NCBI RefSeq assembly: GCF_012726175.1
Contig: NZ_JAASAD010000021.1
Location: forward strand, 1 to 58,025
Reading direction: 5' to 3'
Source of the DNA: Micromonospora sp. HNM0581
Lineage (GTDB): Bacteria; Actinomycetota; Actinomycetes; Mycobacteriales; Micromonosporaceae
Length of the DNA: 58,025 nt
The translations under genes were made by a program, and so were the position numbers. Numbering within the stretch: the first letter of the stretch is position 1; each line of letters opens with the position of its first letter. Under the pieces are notes generated by a model. That model had not been told where the DNA came from, did no database searches, and saw only the letters and a list, made by a program, of their open reading frames with translations. Of the stretch, positions 8,277 to 19,903 are shown piece by piece.

Positions 8277-9557
8277 TCACTCGACGCGGTCGATCACCAG
8301 CGGCACCGCGGCCGGGGGCCGGTCGGCGATGGCCAGCCCCCGAGCGGCCTCCGCCAGCGCCGCCGGAAGCAGCTCCGACCGCTCGGCCCGCAGTTCGTAG
8401 AGGGGATCCCCGACGCGCACCGGGTCACCGGGTCGCTTGTGTAGCAGCACTCCGGCAGGCACGCTCACCGGATCCTCCTTGCGCGCCCGACCCGCACCGA
8501 GCCGCCACGCGGCCACCCCCATGGCGTACGCGTCCACGTCCGTCACGTAACCGTCGGTCTCGGCGCGAACCACCTCGACCTCGGTCGCCTCGGGCATCGG
8601 GGCGTCCGGATCCCCGCCCTGTGCCCGGATCATCGACCGCCACACGTCCATCGCCTGCCCGTTGCGAAGAGCCACGCCAGGGTCGGCGTCGGGCAGTCCG
8701 GCCACGTCGAGCATCTCCCTTGCCAAGGCCAGGGTCAGCTCCACCACATCGGCCGGCCCGCCACCGGCGAGTACCTCCACCGACTCGGCCACCTCGATGC
8801 CGTTGCCGATCGCGAGCCCGAGCGGGGTCGACATGTCGGTGAGCAGGGCAACGGTCCGCACACCGTGCGCACCGCCCAGCTCCACCATGGTCCGGGCCAG
8901 TTCCCGGGCGTCGTCGACCGACTTCATGAACGCACCGGAGCCCACTTTGACGTCCAGCACCAGAGCCCCGGTTCCCTCGGCGATCTTCTTGCTCATGATG
9001 GAGCTGGCGATCAGCGGGATGGCCTCGACGGTGCCGGTGACGTCGCGCAGGGCGTACAGTTTCCGGTCGGCCGGAGCGAGCCCGGAGCCGGCGGCGCAGA
9101 TCACCGCACCAAGGTCACGCAGTTGGGCGATGAACTCCTCGTTGCTCAGCGCCGCCCGCCAGCCCGGGATCGACTCCAGCTTGTCCAGCGTGCCGCCGGT
9201 GTGGCCGAGACCGCGCCCGGACAACTGCGGAACGGCAGCCCCGCAGGCGGCGACCAGGGGGGTCAACGGCAGGGTGATCTTGTCACCGACCCCGCCCGTC
9301 GAGTGCTTGTCGACGGTCGGCCGGGCGACCGCGGACAGATCGAGCCGCTCACCACTGGCGATCATCGCGGCTGTCCAGCGGGCGATCTCCGGCCCGGTCA
9401 TCCCGTTCAACAGGATCGCCATGGCCAGCGCCGACATCTGCTCGTCGGCAACCAACCCCCGGGTGTACGCGTCCAGCACCCAGTCGATCTGCCCGTCCGA
9501 CAACACCCCCCCGTCACGCTTGGTCCGAATGACGTCAACCGCCGCAAATCCACTCAT
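8277..9557 (-). CDS. deoA: Thymidine phosphorylase
   Basis: A 426-aa pyrimidine nucleoside phosphorylase that splits thymidine (and deoxyuridine) with phosphate into base and deoxyribose-1-phosphate. Family motifs: KHSTGGVGDK (phosphate/substrate loop), SGRGLGHTGGTLDKLES, and a C-terminal alpha/beta domain ending with AVPLVIDRVE. I chose the ATG at 9555-9557 (MSGFAAVDVIRTKRDG), which matches the family N-terminus; the longer open frame upstream runs through a hairpin. It follows cytidine deaminase on the same strand, so cytidine taken up by the importer can be deaminated and then phosphorolysed. Confidence 0.96.
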   Translation of the reverse strand: MSGFAAVDVIRTKRDGGVLSDGQIDWVLDAYTRGLVADEQMSALAMAILLNGMTGPEIARWTAAMIASGERLDLSAVARPTVDKHSTGGVGDKITLPLTPLVAACGAAVPQLSGRGLGHTGGTLDKLESIPGWRAALSNEEFIAQLRDLGAVICAAGSGLAPADRKLYALRDVTGTVEAIPLIASSIMSKKIAEGTGALVLDVKVGSGAFMKSVDDARELARTMVELGGAHGVRTVALLTDMSTPLGLAIGNGIEVAESVEVLAGGGPADVVELTLALAREMLDVAGLPDADPGVALRNGQAMDVWRSMIRAQGGDPDAPMPEATEVEVVRAETDGYVTDVDAYAMGVAAWRLGAGRARKEDPVSVPAGVLLHKRPGDPVRVGDPLYELRAERSELLPAALAEAARGLAIADRPPAAVPLVIDRVE

Positions 9558-9612
9558 CAGGAGATCTTTCCTAGTCGTTGGCGATACCGGTTCACGCACC
9601 GTGCCCACCGGA

Positions 9613-9680
9613 GATGGGCCGACCGTGCCCGGCAGAGGGATCAAACCTGACCGCCCGGAGCCGGGTACGGTCGGCCCATC
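9613..9680 (-). terminator. Large hairpin between cdd and deoA
   Basis: Arms of 21 bases at 9613-9633 and 9660-9680 pair with a single mismatch around a 26-base loop. It begins nine bases after the cytidine deaminase stop. No T-run follows, as is common for terminators in GC-rich actinobacteria. It could be a terminator, an attenuator or an RNA-stability element reducing deoA expression relative to the importer. Confidence 0.65.
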
Positions 9681-9688
9681 CGCGAAGC

Positions 9689-10393
9689 TCAACCCCAGCG
9701 AACCGGGATCTCCGTGGGCGGTTCGCCCTCCCCGGCCCAGAAGATCGTGCCGGACGCGTCGACCACCACCACGCGGGGCGTACGCGCCAGCCCCCAGACG
9801 ATCGCCTCCGCCGGATCGTCCCAGCTAGGGCCCTCTTCGAGTACTCCCGTCTCGGCGCCCGCGTCGTCACCGGCCGAACGCTCCCAGTAGGCCGTCCACA
9901 CCTGCTGACCGGCGGAAAGGTCGGGGTGGACGAAGACGGTGCCCCGGCCCCGCCATGCAGCAAGCCGGTCGGGTACCACCGGCACCGGTCGCTCTCCGGT
10001 CACCGCCTCGATGTCGGCCACGTCGAAGGCGTGCGGCAGGAGTTCGGCCATCCGCAGCGGCCCGCTCCGTGCCTCGACGAGACATTCCGGCCCGCCTTGC
10101 TCCCACAGCAGCTGCCGGCAGCGCCCGCACGGCATCAGTGGTTCACCGGTGGCATCGACGCAGGACAGCGCGACGATCCGGCCACCACCGGTGGCGTGCA
10201 GTGAGGAGACCACCCCACACTCGGCGCAGAGCACCACACCGTACGCGGCGTTCTCGACGTTGCAGCCGACCACGACCCGGCCGTCGTCGACAAGCGCCGC
10301 GGCACCGACCGGAAACTTCGAATACGGCACGTACGCGTGCCGCATCACCTCGGTGGCGGCGGCACGCAGCCGCTCCCAGTCGATCTCGCTCAT
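9689..10393 (-). CDS. cdd: Cytidine deaminase with a C-terminal extension
   Basis: A 234-aa protein. Residues 1 to about 130 are a complete cytidine deaminase: CNVENAAYG, the zinc/proton-shuttle motif CAEC (Cys-Ala-Glu), PCGRCRQ supplying the other two zinc cysteines, and MAELLPHAF. It hydrolyses cytidine or deoxycytidine to uridine or deoxyuridine. Stand-alone bacterial enzymes of this class end near residue 130; here about 100 more residues follow, including TVFVHPDLSAGQQVWTAYWE and RTPRVVVVDASGTIFWAGEG, which I do not recognise. The ATG at 10391-10393 is the start expected from the family (MSEIDWERL). It lies 64 bases downstream of the second permease gene in a salvage operon. Confidence 0.93.
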   Translation of the reverse strand: MSEIDWERLRAAATEVMRHAYVPYSKFPVGAAALVDDGRVVVGCNVENAAYGVVLCAECGVVSSLHATGGGRIVALSCVDATGEPLMPCGRCRQLLWEQGGPECLVEARSGPLRMAELLPHAFDVADIEAVTGERPVPVVPDRLAAWRGRGTVFVHPDLSAGQQVWTAYWERSAGDDAGAETGVLEEGPSWDDPAEAIVWGLARTPRVVVVDASGTIFWAGEGEPPTEIPVRWG

Positions 10394-10457
10394 CCTGCCA
10401 TTCTGCCGTAGCCTGCTGACCAGCTCAGACCGGTCGGCCAGCCGACCAGAGGTGTGG

Positions 10458-11738
10458 TCAGCCCTTGATGTACGGCTTGCCGTCGGCGGCCGGTGCCCGG
10501 ACCCGACCGACCAGCCCGGCCACGGCAAGGATCGTCGCCAGGTAGGGCAGCATGGCCAGGAACTGGCCCGGGATCACACTGTTGATCGCGCCCAGGTAGG
10601 TGGCCAGCTGGTCGGCGAAACCGAAGAAGAGCGCGGCGAGCAGCGCGCCGCTCGGGCTCCACCGACCGAAGATCAACGCAGCCAGGGCGATGAAGCCCTT
10701 GCCACCGATCATGTTCTTGGTGAACGAGAAGAGCGCCAGCGTGTACGACGCGCCACCGATGCCGGCGACCGCACCAGCCATGATGACGTTGCGGTAGCGA
10801 AGGCCGAGCACCCGTACCCCCAGGGTGTCGGCAGCCGTCGGATGTTCACCGACCGACCGGGTCCGTAGGCCCCAACGGGTGCGGAACAGCGCGATGTGGA
10901 TCACGAGCACCAGCAGCAGGGCCAGGTAGAGGAAGATGTTGCCCCGGAACAGTGCCGGCCCGAGCACCGGGATGTCCGACAGCAGCGGGATCTCCCAGTT
11001 GCTGAATCGCGGCGCGCTGTTGTAGCGGGCGGCGTCGGTCTGCATCAGCCGCTCGTACAGGAAGCCGGTGATGCCGACCGCCAGCAGGTTCAGCACGATA
11101 CCCATGACCACCTGGTCGACCAGGTAGCGGATGCTGAACACGGCAAGCAGCAGCGAGATGAGCGAGCCGCCGACAGCGGCGGCGACCAAACCCACCCAGA
11201 CGCTGCCGGAGATGCTGCCGAACAGCGCACCGCTGAAGGCACCCATCAGCAGCTGACCCTCGATGGCCACGTTGACCACACCGGATCGTTCGCACAGCAC
11301 TCCGGCAAGCGAACCGAAGATCAACGGCAGGGCCAGGAGGAAGGTGCCCCGCACGATGTTGACCAGCGGCATGAAGTTCTGCCCGGCCGGTGCGGCGGAG
11401 ACCTGCCAACACAGGAACGACAACACGAAGGCGACCAGGCCGACGGCGAGCACCGGAATGAACCATTGCCTCGGCAGCCCGGTGAACATGGTGCCGCCAG
11501 CGGCCAGCGTGATCAGGCCGAAGACGATCGCCCCGACGGTACCGTCGACTTTCAGCGCGGCGCCGGCAGCGTCCTCACTGAGCGTGAAACGGGCCTGCTC
11601 GCCGGTGGCTAGAGCACCGAACAGCACGGTGGCCAGCAGACCGAGGGCCAGCAGCACCAGACCGACCTTGCGGGTACGACTCCAGAAGCCCGCACCGACC
11701 GGCGTGACAGCGACGTCGGGAACAGCCGTGGTGGACAT
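10458..11738 (-). CDS. Nucleoside ABC importer permease (second)
   Basis: A 426-aa membrane permease of the branched-chain amino acid/ribose-like family, most like the NupQ/YufQ-type subunit of BMP-dependent nucleoside importers. It has a cytoplasmic N-terminus, then about ten hydrophobic segments, with the conserved AGVLCERSGVVNVAIEGQLL typical of these permeases at about residue 150. It ends in GKPYIKG. Its ATG lies three bases after the stop of the first permease, so the two are coupled. It forms the heterodimeric membrane channel with that subunit. Confidence 0.9.
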   Translation of the reverse strand: MSTTAVPDVAVTPVGAGFWSRTRKVGLVLLALGLLATVLFGALATGEQARFTLSEDAAGAALKVDGTVGAIVFGLITLAAGGTMFTGLPRQWFIPVLAVGLVAFVLSFLCWQVSAAPAGQNFMPLVNIVRGTFLLALPLIFGSLAGVLCERSGVVNVAIEGQLLMGAFSGALFGSISGSVWVGLVAAAVGGSLISLLLAVFSIRYLVDQVVMGIVLNLLAVGITGFLYERLMQTDAARYNSAPRFSNWEIPLLSDIPVLGPALFRGNIFLYLALLLVLVIHIALFRTRWGLRTRSVGEHPTAADTLGVRVLGLRYRNVIMAGAVAGIGGASYTLALFSFTKNMIGGKGFIALAALIFGRWSPSGALLAALFFGFADQLATYLGAINSVIPGQFLAMLPYLATILAVAGLVGRVRAPAADGKPYIKG

Positions 11739-11741
11739 GCC

Positions 11742-13067
<1,326 letters not shown>

Positions 13068-13127
13068 CGCTGCACCCCGCCGCGACGCGCACCGCCACGG
13101 GTCCGCTGTGCCTGGTGTTTCGCTCGC

Positions 13128-14837
<1,710 letters not shown>

Positions 14838-14840
<3 letters not shown>

Positions 14841-14851
14841 CGCATCCTCCT
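14838..14851 (-). promoter_or_regulatory. Ribosome binding site and CTG start of the importer ATPase
   Basis: AGGAGG (14846-14851) is followed by ATGCG and then CTG (14838-14840), which opens the frame encoding the expected N-terminus. The ATG inside the spacer is out of frame and gives only ATG-CGC-TGA. So either CTG is used, or the two-codon ORF leads to re-initiation. Confidence 0.6.
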
Positions 14852-14922
14852 GGCGTGCGAAGCGATGGTGCAGCGTAGCTGTCGACGAGTGGGCACGGCG
14901 TCGGCCGGACCGGTGGCGCGGA

Positions 14923-14969
14923 CCGGCCGCTGCGGCTCGGCGGGTCTCCCCCCGTGCCGCAGCGGCCGG
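14923..14969 (-). terminator. Intercistronic hairpin between bmpA and the ATPase gene
   Basis: Perfect 13-base arms at 14923-14935 and 14957-14969, 64 bases downstream of the bmpA stop. Such hairpins often protect the binding-protein mRNA or partly stop transcription so that BmpA is made in excess over membrane parts. That role is inferred. Confidence 0.6.
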
Positions 14970-15032
14970 ATCGTGTGTGCTCTGCTCGCCGGTCCCTCCG
15001 GTGATCGTCCCACCGGGGCTACCGGCGACGGG

Positions 15033-16115
15033 TCACTTCGGCTGCGCGGCCGACTCGACCGTGACGGTGCCGGCGGCGATGTCCGCCTTCAGCTTGTCGA
15101 CCTCGGCCTTCAGCTCGGCCGGGACCTTGCTGTCGAAGTCGTGGTACGGGGCGATCGAGACGCCGTCGTTGGCCAGGGTGCCGACGAAGCCCGGGTCCGC
15201 CTGGAGCTGCTCGCCACCAGCGGCCTTGAGGACGGCCTCCTGCACCGCGCCCGGGATGTTCTTCACCACGGTGGTGATGATCGCCGGGCAGTTCGGGGTG
15301 CTCTCGCAACCGTCGACGTCCACCCAGATGGTGTTGTACTTGCCGCCGGAGGCCTGAGCCGCACCGGTGGTGCCGAGGCCGGCGCCACCGGCCACCGGCA
15401 TGATGATGTCCGCGCCCTGGGCGACAAGCGCGTCGCTGACCTTCTTGCCCTCGTCCTGCTTGACGAAGTCGTTGGTGAACGAGCCGTTCTGGGTCTCCTT
15501 GTTCCACCCGAGGACCTGGACGTCCGTGCCCTTGGCCTCGTTGTAGTAGGCGACCCCGTCGGCGTAGCCGTCCATGAAGATGGTCACCGGCGGGATCTTC
15601 AGGCCACCGTAGGTGCCCACCTTGCCGCTCTCGCTCATGCCGGCGGCGACGTAGCCGGCGAGGAAGGCGGCCTGGGCGGTGTCGAACTGCATCGGGTAGA
15701 CGTTCGTCACGCCCGGGTCCGCGTCGACGATGCCGAACTGCTGGTCCGGGTTCGCCTCGGCGATCTTCTTGGTCGCGTCGCCCATCAGCCCACCGACGGC
15801 CAGGATGAAGTCGCAGTCCTGGTTGACGTACTGGGTCAGGTTCGGCTCGTAGTCCGCCTCGGCCTTGGACGCGACGTACTTGATGTCGATGTCGCTGTTC
15901 TCCGCCTTGGCGTTCTCCAGGCCCTTCCAGGCGGAGGCGTTGAACGACTTGTCGTCGATGCCGCCCACGTCGGTGACCATGCAGGCGGTGTACTGCTCGC
16001 CGCCGGAGCCGGCGTTGTTGTCCTCATCCGGGGCCTCGCCACAGGCGGCGGCGCTCAGCACGAGCCCACCCGCCGCGATCATCGAGGCGATCCGCATCCC
16101 ACGCACCGAGCGCAA
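15033..16115 (-). CDS. bmpA: BmpA-type nucleoside-binding lipoprotein
   Basis: A 360-aa lipoprotein of the BMP/PnrA family. The N-terminus has MRIASMIAAGGLVLSAAAC, a lipoprotein signal with lipobox LSAAAC, so the mature protein would be anchored to the outer face of the membrane. Mature-protein motifs include GIDDKSFNASAWKGLE and VGGLMGDATKKIAEANPDQQ, typical of purine nucleoside-binding proteins. I favour the TTG at 16113-16115, because AAGGAG lies five bases upstream; an in-frame ATG 18 bases further in gives the same mature protein. First gene of the import and salvage operon. Confidence 0.93.
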   Translation of the reverse strand: MRSVRGMRIASMIAAGGLVLSAAACGEAPDEDNNAGSGGEQYTACMVTDVGGIDDKSFNASAWKGLENAKAENSDIDIKYVASKAEADYEPNLTQYVNQDCDFILAVGGLMGDATKKIAEANPDQQFGIVDADPGVTNVYPMQFDTAQAAFLAGYVAAGMSESGKVGTYGGLKIPPVTIFMDGYADGVAYYNEAKGTDVQVLGWNKETQNGSFTNDFVKQDEGKKVSDALVAQGADIIMPVAGGAGLGTTGAAQASGGKYNTIWVDVDGCESTPNCPAIITTVVKNIPGAVQEAVLKAAGGEQLQADPGFVGTLANDGVSIAPYHDFDSKVPAELKAEVDKLKADIAAGTVTVESAAQPK

Positions 16116-16374
16116 GACGTCTCCTTCCCATTGCACACCGCGTGATACGCGGTGGCGCCCTTGAACCGGCCTGCGTCTTGCCGCCGGCGTCCCACGTTAC
16201 GGGAGCAGAGCGTACGCCCGCGCCCACCTGCCGACCGACAATCGTGCAGGACTGTTGGAGGCCTGTTACCCCTACGTGATGCTTGGGTGGACCACATCAC
16301 CCAGAGTGCCGGTACGCGGGCGGGTTGCGTGCTGGAACCACACCTTTTTCTCGGCCGACCCGCGTCATCGGCGA

Positions 16375-16725
16375 CTAGCGCCAGAAGACCGCCACGGCTG
16401 CGGTGACCAGGGTCAACCCGACGATGGCGAGGAAGTGCCCCCGGTTGACCTCGGCCCGCTTGCGGGAGAAGAAGACCATCACGAAGATGAGCAGGGCGAG
16501 TACCAGCTTCGTCACAAGCTTCGCCGGTGCAGGCTCGTCGCCGTCGCGCAGCGGCGCGCTCAGGCCGATGCCGGTCAGCAGCTGGACGACCGAACCCCAC
16601 AGCATGGCGGCGTTGATCCGGATCTTGCCACTGAGATGCTGGGCGATCGCGCCGCCGAGCAGCAGGGCGAACCCGATCAGATGAACGTAGAGAAGGATGA
16701 GTCGAAGTGCTTCCACCCGACCCAT
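16375..16725 (-). CDS. Small integral membrane protein
   Basis: A 116-aa protein with four hydrophobic segments: LILLYVHLIGFALLLGGAIA, MLWGSVVQLLTGIGL, LVTKLVLALLIFVMVFF and HFLAIVGLTLVTAAVAVFW. The conserved-looking RVNRGHFLAIVG type loop precedes the last one. No recognised family name and no catalytic motif. It stands alone: upstream lies the alpha-glucoside scar and downstream the promoter region of bmpA (16116-16374), in which I see no gene. Confidence rests on the consistent hydrophobic pattern and codon use. Confidence 0.75.
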   Translation of the reverse strand: MGRVEALRLILLYVHLIGFALLLGGAIAQHLSGKIRINAAMLWGSVVQLLTGIGLSAPLRDGDEPAPAKLVTKLVLALLIFVMVFFSRKRAEVNRGHFLAIVGLTLVTAAVAVFWR

Positions 16726-16892
16726 CCTGCCCTATCAACGACGCATCGTAGTAGAGGCACCCCCGTGGATTCGGGATGCCACCAGCGTCAGGCCGACCAC
16801 CGCGTAGCCGGCCAACACGGCGAGTGGGCGACCGGCACCGGCGCCGTCGACGCGGGTAGCGCTGCCGACTGCGCCCACCCGCGCCCGGCCGG

Positions 16893-17175
16893 TCAGCCCT
16901 TCGTACCGCCGGCGGTCAGACCGGAGACCAGGTGCCTCTGGGCGAAGAAGAAGACCAGCCCGGCCGGCAGGGGTGACCAGCACTGCCGCAGCGGTCAGGT
17001 ACTCCCACTGCGGATTGAACTGCGGCACGAACTGCTGGAGCCCGTACGCCAGGGTGAACCTGTCGTCGGTCTGGATGAACGCCGAGGCGTACGCCACCTC
17101 ACCCCACGCGGTGAGGAAGGTGTAGAAGGCGGTCACTGCCACAGCCGGGCGGGCCAGCGGCAGCACCACCCGCCA
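16893..17175 (-). pseudogene. Remnant of a sugar ABC permease (MalG type)
   Basis: C-terminal third of a maltose/alpha-glucoside permease. Residues WRVVLPLARPAVAVTAFYTF, the conserved EAA-loop region and membrane segment, lead to PQFNPQWEYLTAAAVLVT. The frame is then broken in a G-run near 16971-16974 (one base too many), after which the normal ending continues in another frame to a TGA at 16893-16895. Everything upstream of the EAA loop is missing and is replaced by the glucosidase fragment on the opposite strand. Certainly not functional. Confidence 0.85.
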
Positions 17176-17694
17176 CGGCACGTCACCCGCTACGGCGACG
17201 GCGAGGTCGGGCTGCGCCGGGCCCGGGCCGCAGCGCTGCTGATGCTCGCGCTGCCCGGCAGCGCCTACCTCTACCAGGGCGAGGAACTGGGCCTGCCCGA
17301 GGTGCTCGACCTACCCGACGAGCTACGTCAGGATCCGGCCTTCCTACGCACCGGGGAAAGCCGGGACGGCTGCCGGGTGCCACTGCCGTGGAGCGGCGAA
17401 CTCACGCCGTACGGCTTCGGACCTGTCGGCAGCGAACTGAGCTGGCTGCCGGCCCCGACCACCTGGCGTGCCCTGTCCGTGGCCGCGCAGACCGGCACCC
17501 CCGGCTCCACCCTGGAGCTGTACCGCACGGCGCTGCGGATCCGCCGCACCCAGCCGGCGCTCGCCGGTCTCGGCCCCATCACCTGGCTGGACTCCGGCCC
17601 CGGCGTGCTCGCGTTCACCCGCCGAACCGGCGACACCGTGCTGACCTGCGTGGTGAACATCAGCGACGCGGCGGTCTGGTTCGAACGAAACTGA
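17176..17694 (+). pseudogene. Remnant of an alpha-glucosidase (GH13), C-terminal part
   Basis: The frame encodes the last 172 residues of a GH13 alpha-glucosidase: VTRYGDGEVGLRRARAAALL, GSAYLYQGEELGLPEV and the C-terminal all-beta domain up to VVNISDAAVWFERN. The catalytic Asp and Glu of the barrel and the first two thirds of the enzyme are absent. Homology begins at 17176, directly against the reversed permease remnant. In intact loci these genes usually run in the same direction, so a deletion combined with an inversion made this junction. The open frame runs on upstream to 16255, but that part shows no similarity and is antisense to other genes. Confidence 0.85.
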
Positions 17695-17780
17695 ACCGGC
17701 GAGAATCGTCGACCCGGCCCTCCGGCGTGCGCTGCGCCCTCGGGCGGCGCAGCCACGACCCCTGTGGTGCCGGTGCGGGA

Positions 17781-18215
17781 TCAGCCGCTGGTGAGCTGGG
17801 CCGCGATCCGGGCGAATCCGGCTCGTAGCTCAGCCGCATCCGGTGCCGGCAGCGGGCCGGCAGCCCGGTCGTGCTCGCCCGCCGCCAGTTCCTCCTCGTC
17901 GATGGTGTCCTCGTAGTCGCCGTAGAGGTCAGCCTGGTCCACCCGCGTCACCTCGTCCCGCGCGGCGAGCTGCGCCGCGGCGATCTCACCCTCGATCTGC
18001 TCCACCGACACCGCAGGCACCAGCGGTTCCACCACCGCCATCAGTTGTTCCTCGGCGACCACCGCCTCGGCCAACGCCAACGCGTGCCGTCGTTCGTAGG
18101 GGCCACACACCACCGGCTCCCACTCGTCGTCGCCGAGCGGACCGAAAGTGATGATCCATGGCAGCCCCAGCATCGGCGAGTCGGCTGGCAGGTCCAACGT
18201 CACGAGTGCCCCCAC
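17781..18215 (-). CDS. Conserved hypothetical protein, 144 aa
   Basis: An acidic cytoplasmic protein. The N-terminal half reads MLGLPWIITFGPLGDDEWEP and then a helical ALALAEAVVAEEQLMAVVEP; the middle has a Glu/Asp-rich stretch (DYEDTIDEEELAAGEHD). No signal peptide, membrane segment or known motif. It lies 78 bases downstream of the YihY gene on the same strand and may share its transcript. I do not recognise a family. Confidence 0.7.
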   Translation of the reverse strand: MGALVTLDLPADSPMLGLPWIITFGPLGDDEWEPVVCGPYERRHALALAEAVVAEEQLMAVVEPLVPAVSVEQIEGEIAAAQLAARDEVTRVDQADLYGDYEDTIDEEELAAGEHDRAAGPLPAPDAAELRAGFARIAAQLTSG

Positions 18216-18293
18216 GAGCCCATCATCGTCGGTCTACGGGCAGGTGGGGGCGGGTTCGACGCAACGCGCAGCCGGCGGGCCGGACGGCACGCC

Positions 18294-19217
18294 TCAGCCC
18301 GCCCCGCCCGGGGTGCCAGGACCGGTGTCCACGTCCGGGTCGACAGGTGGGCGCCGACCGGCCAGGTCCACCACCCGCCCACGCCGGCTCGTCGCCGCCA
18401 GCGCGGCACCGAAGAGCACCAGTTGGTTGAGCAGGTAGAGGTAGACCAGCAGCCCGACGGCGGTGGCCACCACCGTGTACGCCGGATTGTGCTCCACCCG
18501 CCCCACCCAGAACCGCCCGACGGTGTTGAGCAGAGTGATGCCGACCGCGACGACAAGCACCACCGGCCGCAGTCGGGACCGGCTCATCCGCACCCGAGGG
18601 ACCGCCACCAGCAGCAGCGTGGCCAGTACCGCGTTGACGAGCACACTGAGCAGTGCACTGACCGTAGTGAGCGCGAACGAACCGGTACTGCGCAACAGGA
18701 ACCGCAGCAACGATTCCAGCGCGTCCACCGCCGCCACCGACAGGCCGAGAAGGACGAACACGACCACCAGGACACCCAGATCGACCAGGCGGCGCACGAC
18801 CAGATTCCCCGGATGCTGGTTGAGCCCGTGGATCAGCCGCTGCGACGAACGGATCGCCTCCACCCACCCGATACCGGTCAGCACCAGGATCAACAGACCG
18901 ACCAGCCCGGCGGTGCCGCTGCCCTCGGCGACCTGGGCCGGATCGAGAAACGGCAGGTTCTCGCCGAGGAACTCCGCCGCCGCCGCGCTCACCTCGTCGT
19001 TGTCCTCAAGGATCGCGCCGAAAATCGCGTACGCGACCAGGGCCAGCGCGAAGACCGCGAAGAAGCCGTAGTAGGCGATCGCTGCGGCCAGCCGGCCGCC
19101 CTGCACGTCGGTGTAGAGCACCCCGGCGCGCCACAGGTGCCCGAAGGCCGGGGAACGGCGACGTGCGGCGGTCAGCCGGCGGTCGACGGCCGCCTCGACC
19201 CGGCCCAGAACGTTCAC
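18294..19217 (-). CDS. YihY/BrkB-type membrane protein
   Basis: A 307-aa inner-membrane protein of the YihY (formerly 'RNase BN') family. It has GGRLAAAIAYYGFFAVFALA at the first membrane segment, characteristic of the family, then five further hydrophobic segments, with the intervening loop GIGWVEAIRSSQRLIHGLNQ. The last 40 residues are hydrophilic and Pro-rich. Family function is unresolved; it is not the ribonuclease it was once named for. The 2'-5' RNA ligase gene lies 81 bases upstream on the same strand. Confidence 0.9.
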   Translation of the reverse strand: MNVLGRVEAAVDRRLTAARRRSPAFGHLWRAGVLYTDVQGGRLAAAIAYYGFFAVFALALVAYAIFGAILEDNDEVSAAAAEFLGENLPFLDPAQVAEGSGTAGLVGLLILVLTGIGWVEAIRSSQRLIHGLNQHPGNLVVRRLVDLGVLVVVFVLLGLSVAAVDALESLLRFLLRSTGSFALTTVSALLSVLVNAVLATLLLVAVPRVRMSRSRLRPVVLVVAVGITLLNTVGRFWVGRVEHNPAYTVVATAVGLLVYLYLLNQLVLFGAALAATSRRGRVVDLAGRRPPVDPDVDTGPGTPGGAG

Positions 19218-19298
19218 CCGGCCATCCTCACGATCCGTGTCATCCCCACCGATCCGTCGTCGACGAACCAGGCGTACCCGACGTGCCGGCCGGGACGG

Positions 19299-19868
19299 TC
19301 ACCCACCGAGCTGGAAGTCCCGGCGTGGCTGCCACCGAGCCTGCCCGCTGTGCGAGAAGAGCGTGAAATGGTCCACCTCGAACATCGCGGAAAAGTCCGC
19401 CAGGTCCTCGTACGCCCTGTCAAGCGCCTCCGGCGCGACATCCTGCGCGACCGTCACGTGCGGATGGTAAGGAAACCGTAGTTCCCGGCGTAGCTGCGGG
19501 GCGGCACCGATCGCGGCGGCGAGCAGTTCACACTCGCTGATGCCGGCGGCGACCGCGACGAAGACCACCTGGGTTACCGGCCGGAAAGTGCCGGTGCCGC
19601 GCAAATGCAGCCGGAAAGGCAGATGAGCGGCAGCGACCCGGGCGAGGTGCCGCTCCACGGGCGGCAACGCGGCAACCGGGATCTCGGTCGGCCCGAGCAG
19701 GGTGACGTGGGCCGGCACCACGCTCGGGTCACCGGACTCCCGCCGACGCCGGGTCAGCAGGCCGCCCCACGGCTCCGGGATGTCCACCGCGATGCCGATC
19801 TCGACGCTGTCACCGACCGTCAGCGCCCCGGTCCCCTGCTCCACGCTGCACGCCACCCCTCGGGTCAT
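19299..19868 (-). CDS. 2'-5' RNA ligase / LigT-like phosphoesterase
   Basis: A 189-aa protein of the 2H phosphoesterase superfamily. The two diagnostic H-x-T-hydrophobic motifs are present as HVTLLGP and HVTVAQD, about 100 residues apart. These enzymes act on 2',3'-cyclic or 2'-5' phosphodiester bonds in RNA or nucleotides; the substrate here is unknown. It is transcribed with, or just behind, trpS (35 bases between them). The family is common next to trpS in actinobacteria, which I recall but cannot verify here. Confidence 0.88.
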   Translation of the reverse strand: MTRGVACSVEQGTGALTVGDSVEIGIAVDIPEPWGGLLTRRRRESGDPSVVPAHVTLLGPTEIPVAALPPVERHLARVAAAHLPFRLHLRGTGTFRPVTQVVFVAVAAGISECELLAAAIGAAPQLRRELRFPYHPHVTVAQDVAPEALDRAYEDLADFSAMFEVDHFTLFSHSGQARWQPRRDFQLGG

Positions 19869-19903
19869 CGACCCCTACCCGCCCGCCGCCGCCGATCGAG
19901 TGG

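Noticed and set aside
16116..16374. A riboswitch (purine or similar) before the nucleoside importer
   Set aside because: I looked for paired elements and conserved loop sequences between 16116 and 16374 and found no known riboswitch core.
16255..17175. Upstream part of the alpha-glucosidase frame read as a longer glucosidase
   Set aside because: Similarity to GH13 begins abruptly at 17176; upstream codons are antisense to the small membrane protein and the permease remnant.
17871..19481. A 536-codon frame on the plus strand
   Set aside because: Antisense to the hypothetical gene and YihY; composition rich in His, Gln and Arg, no hydrophobic core.
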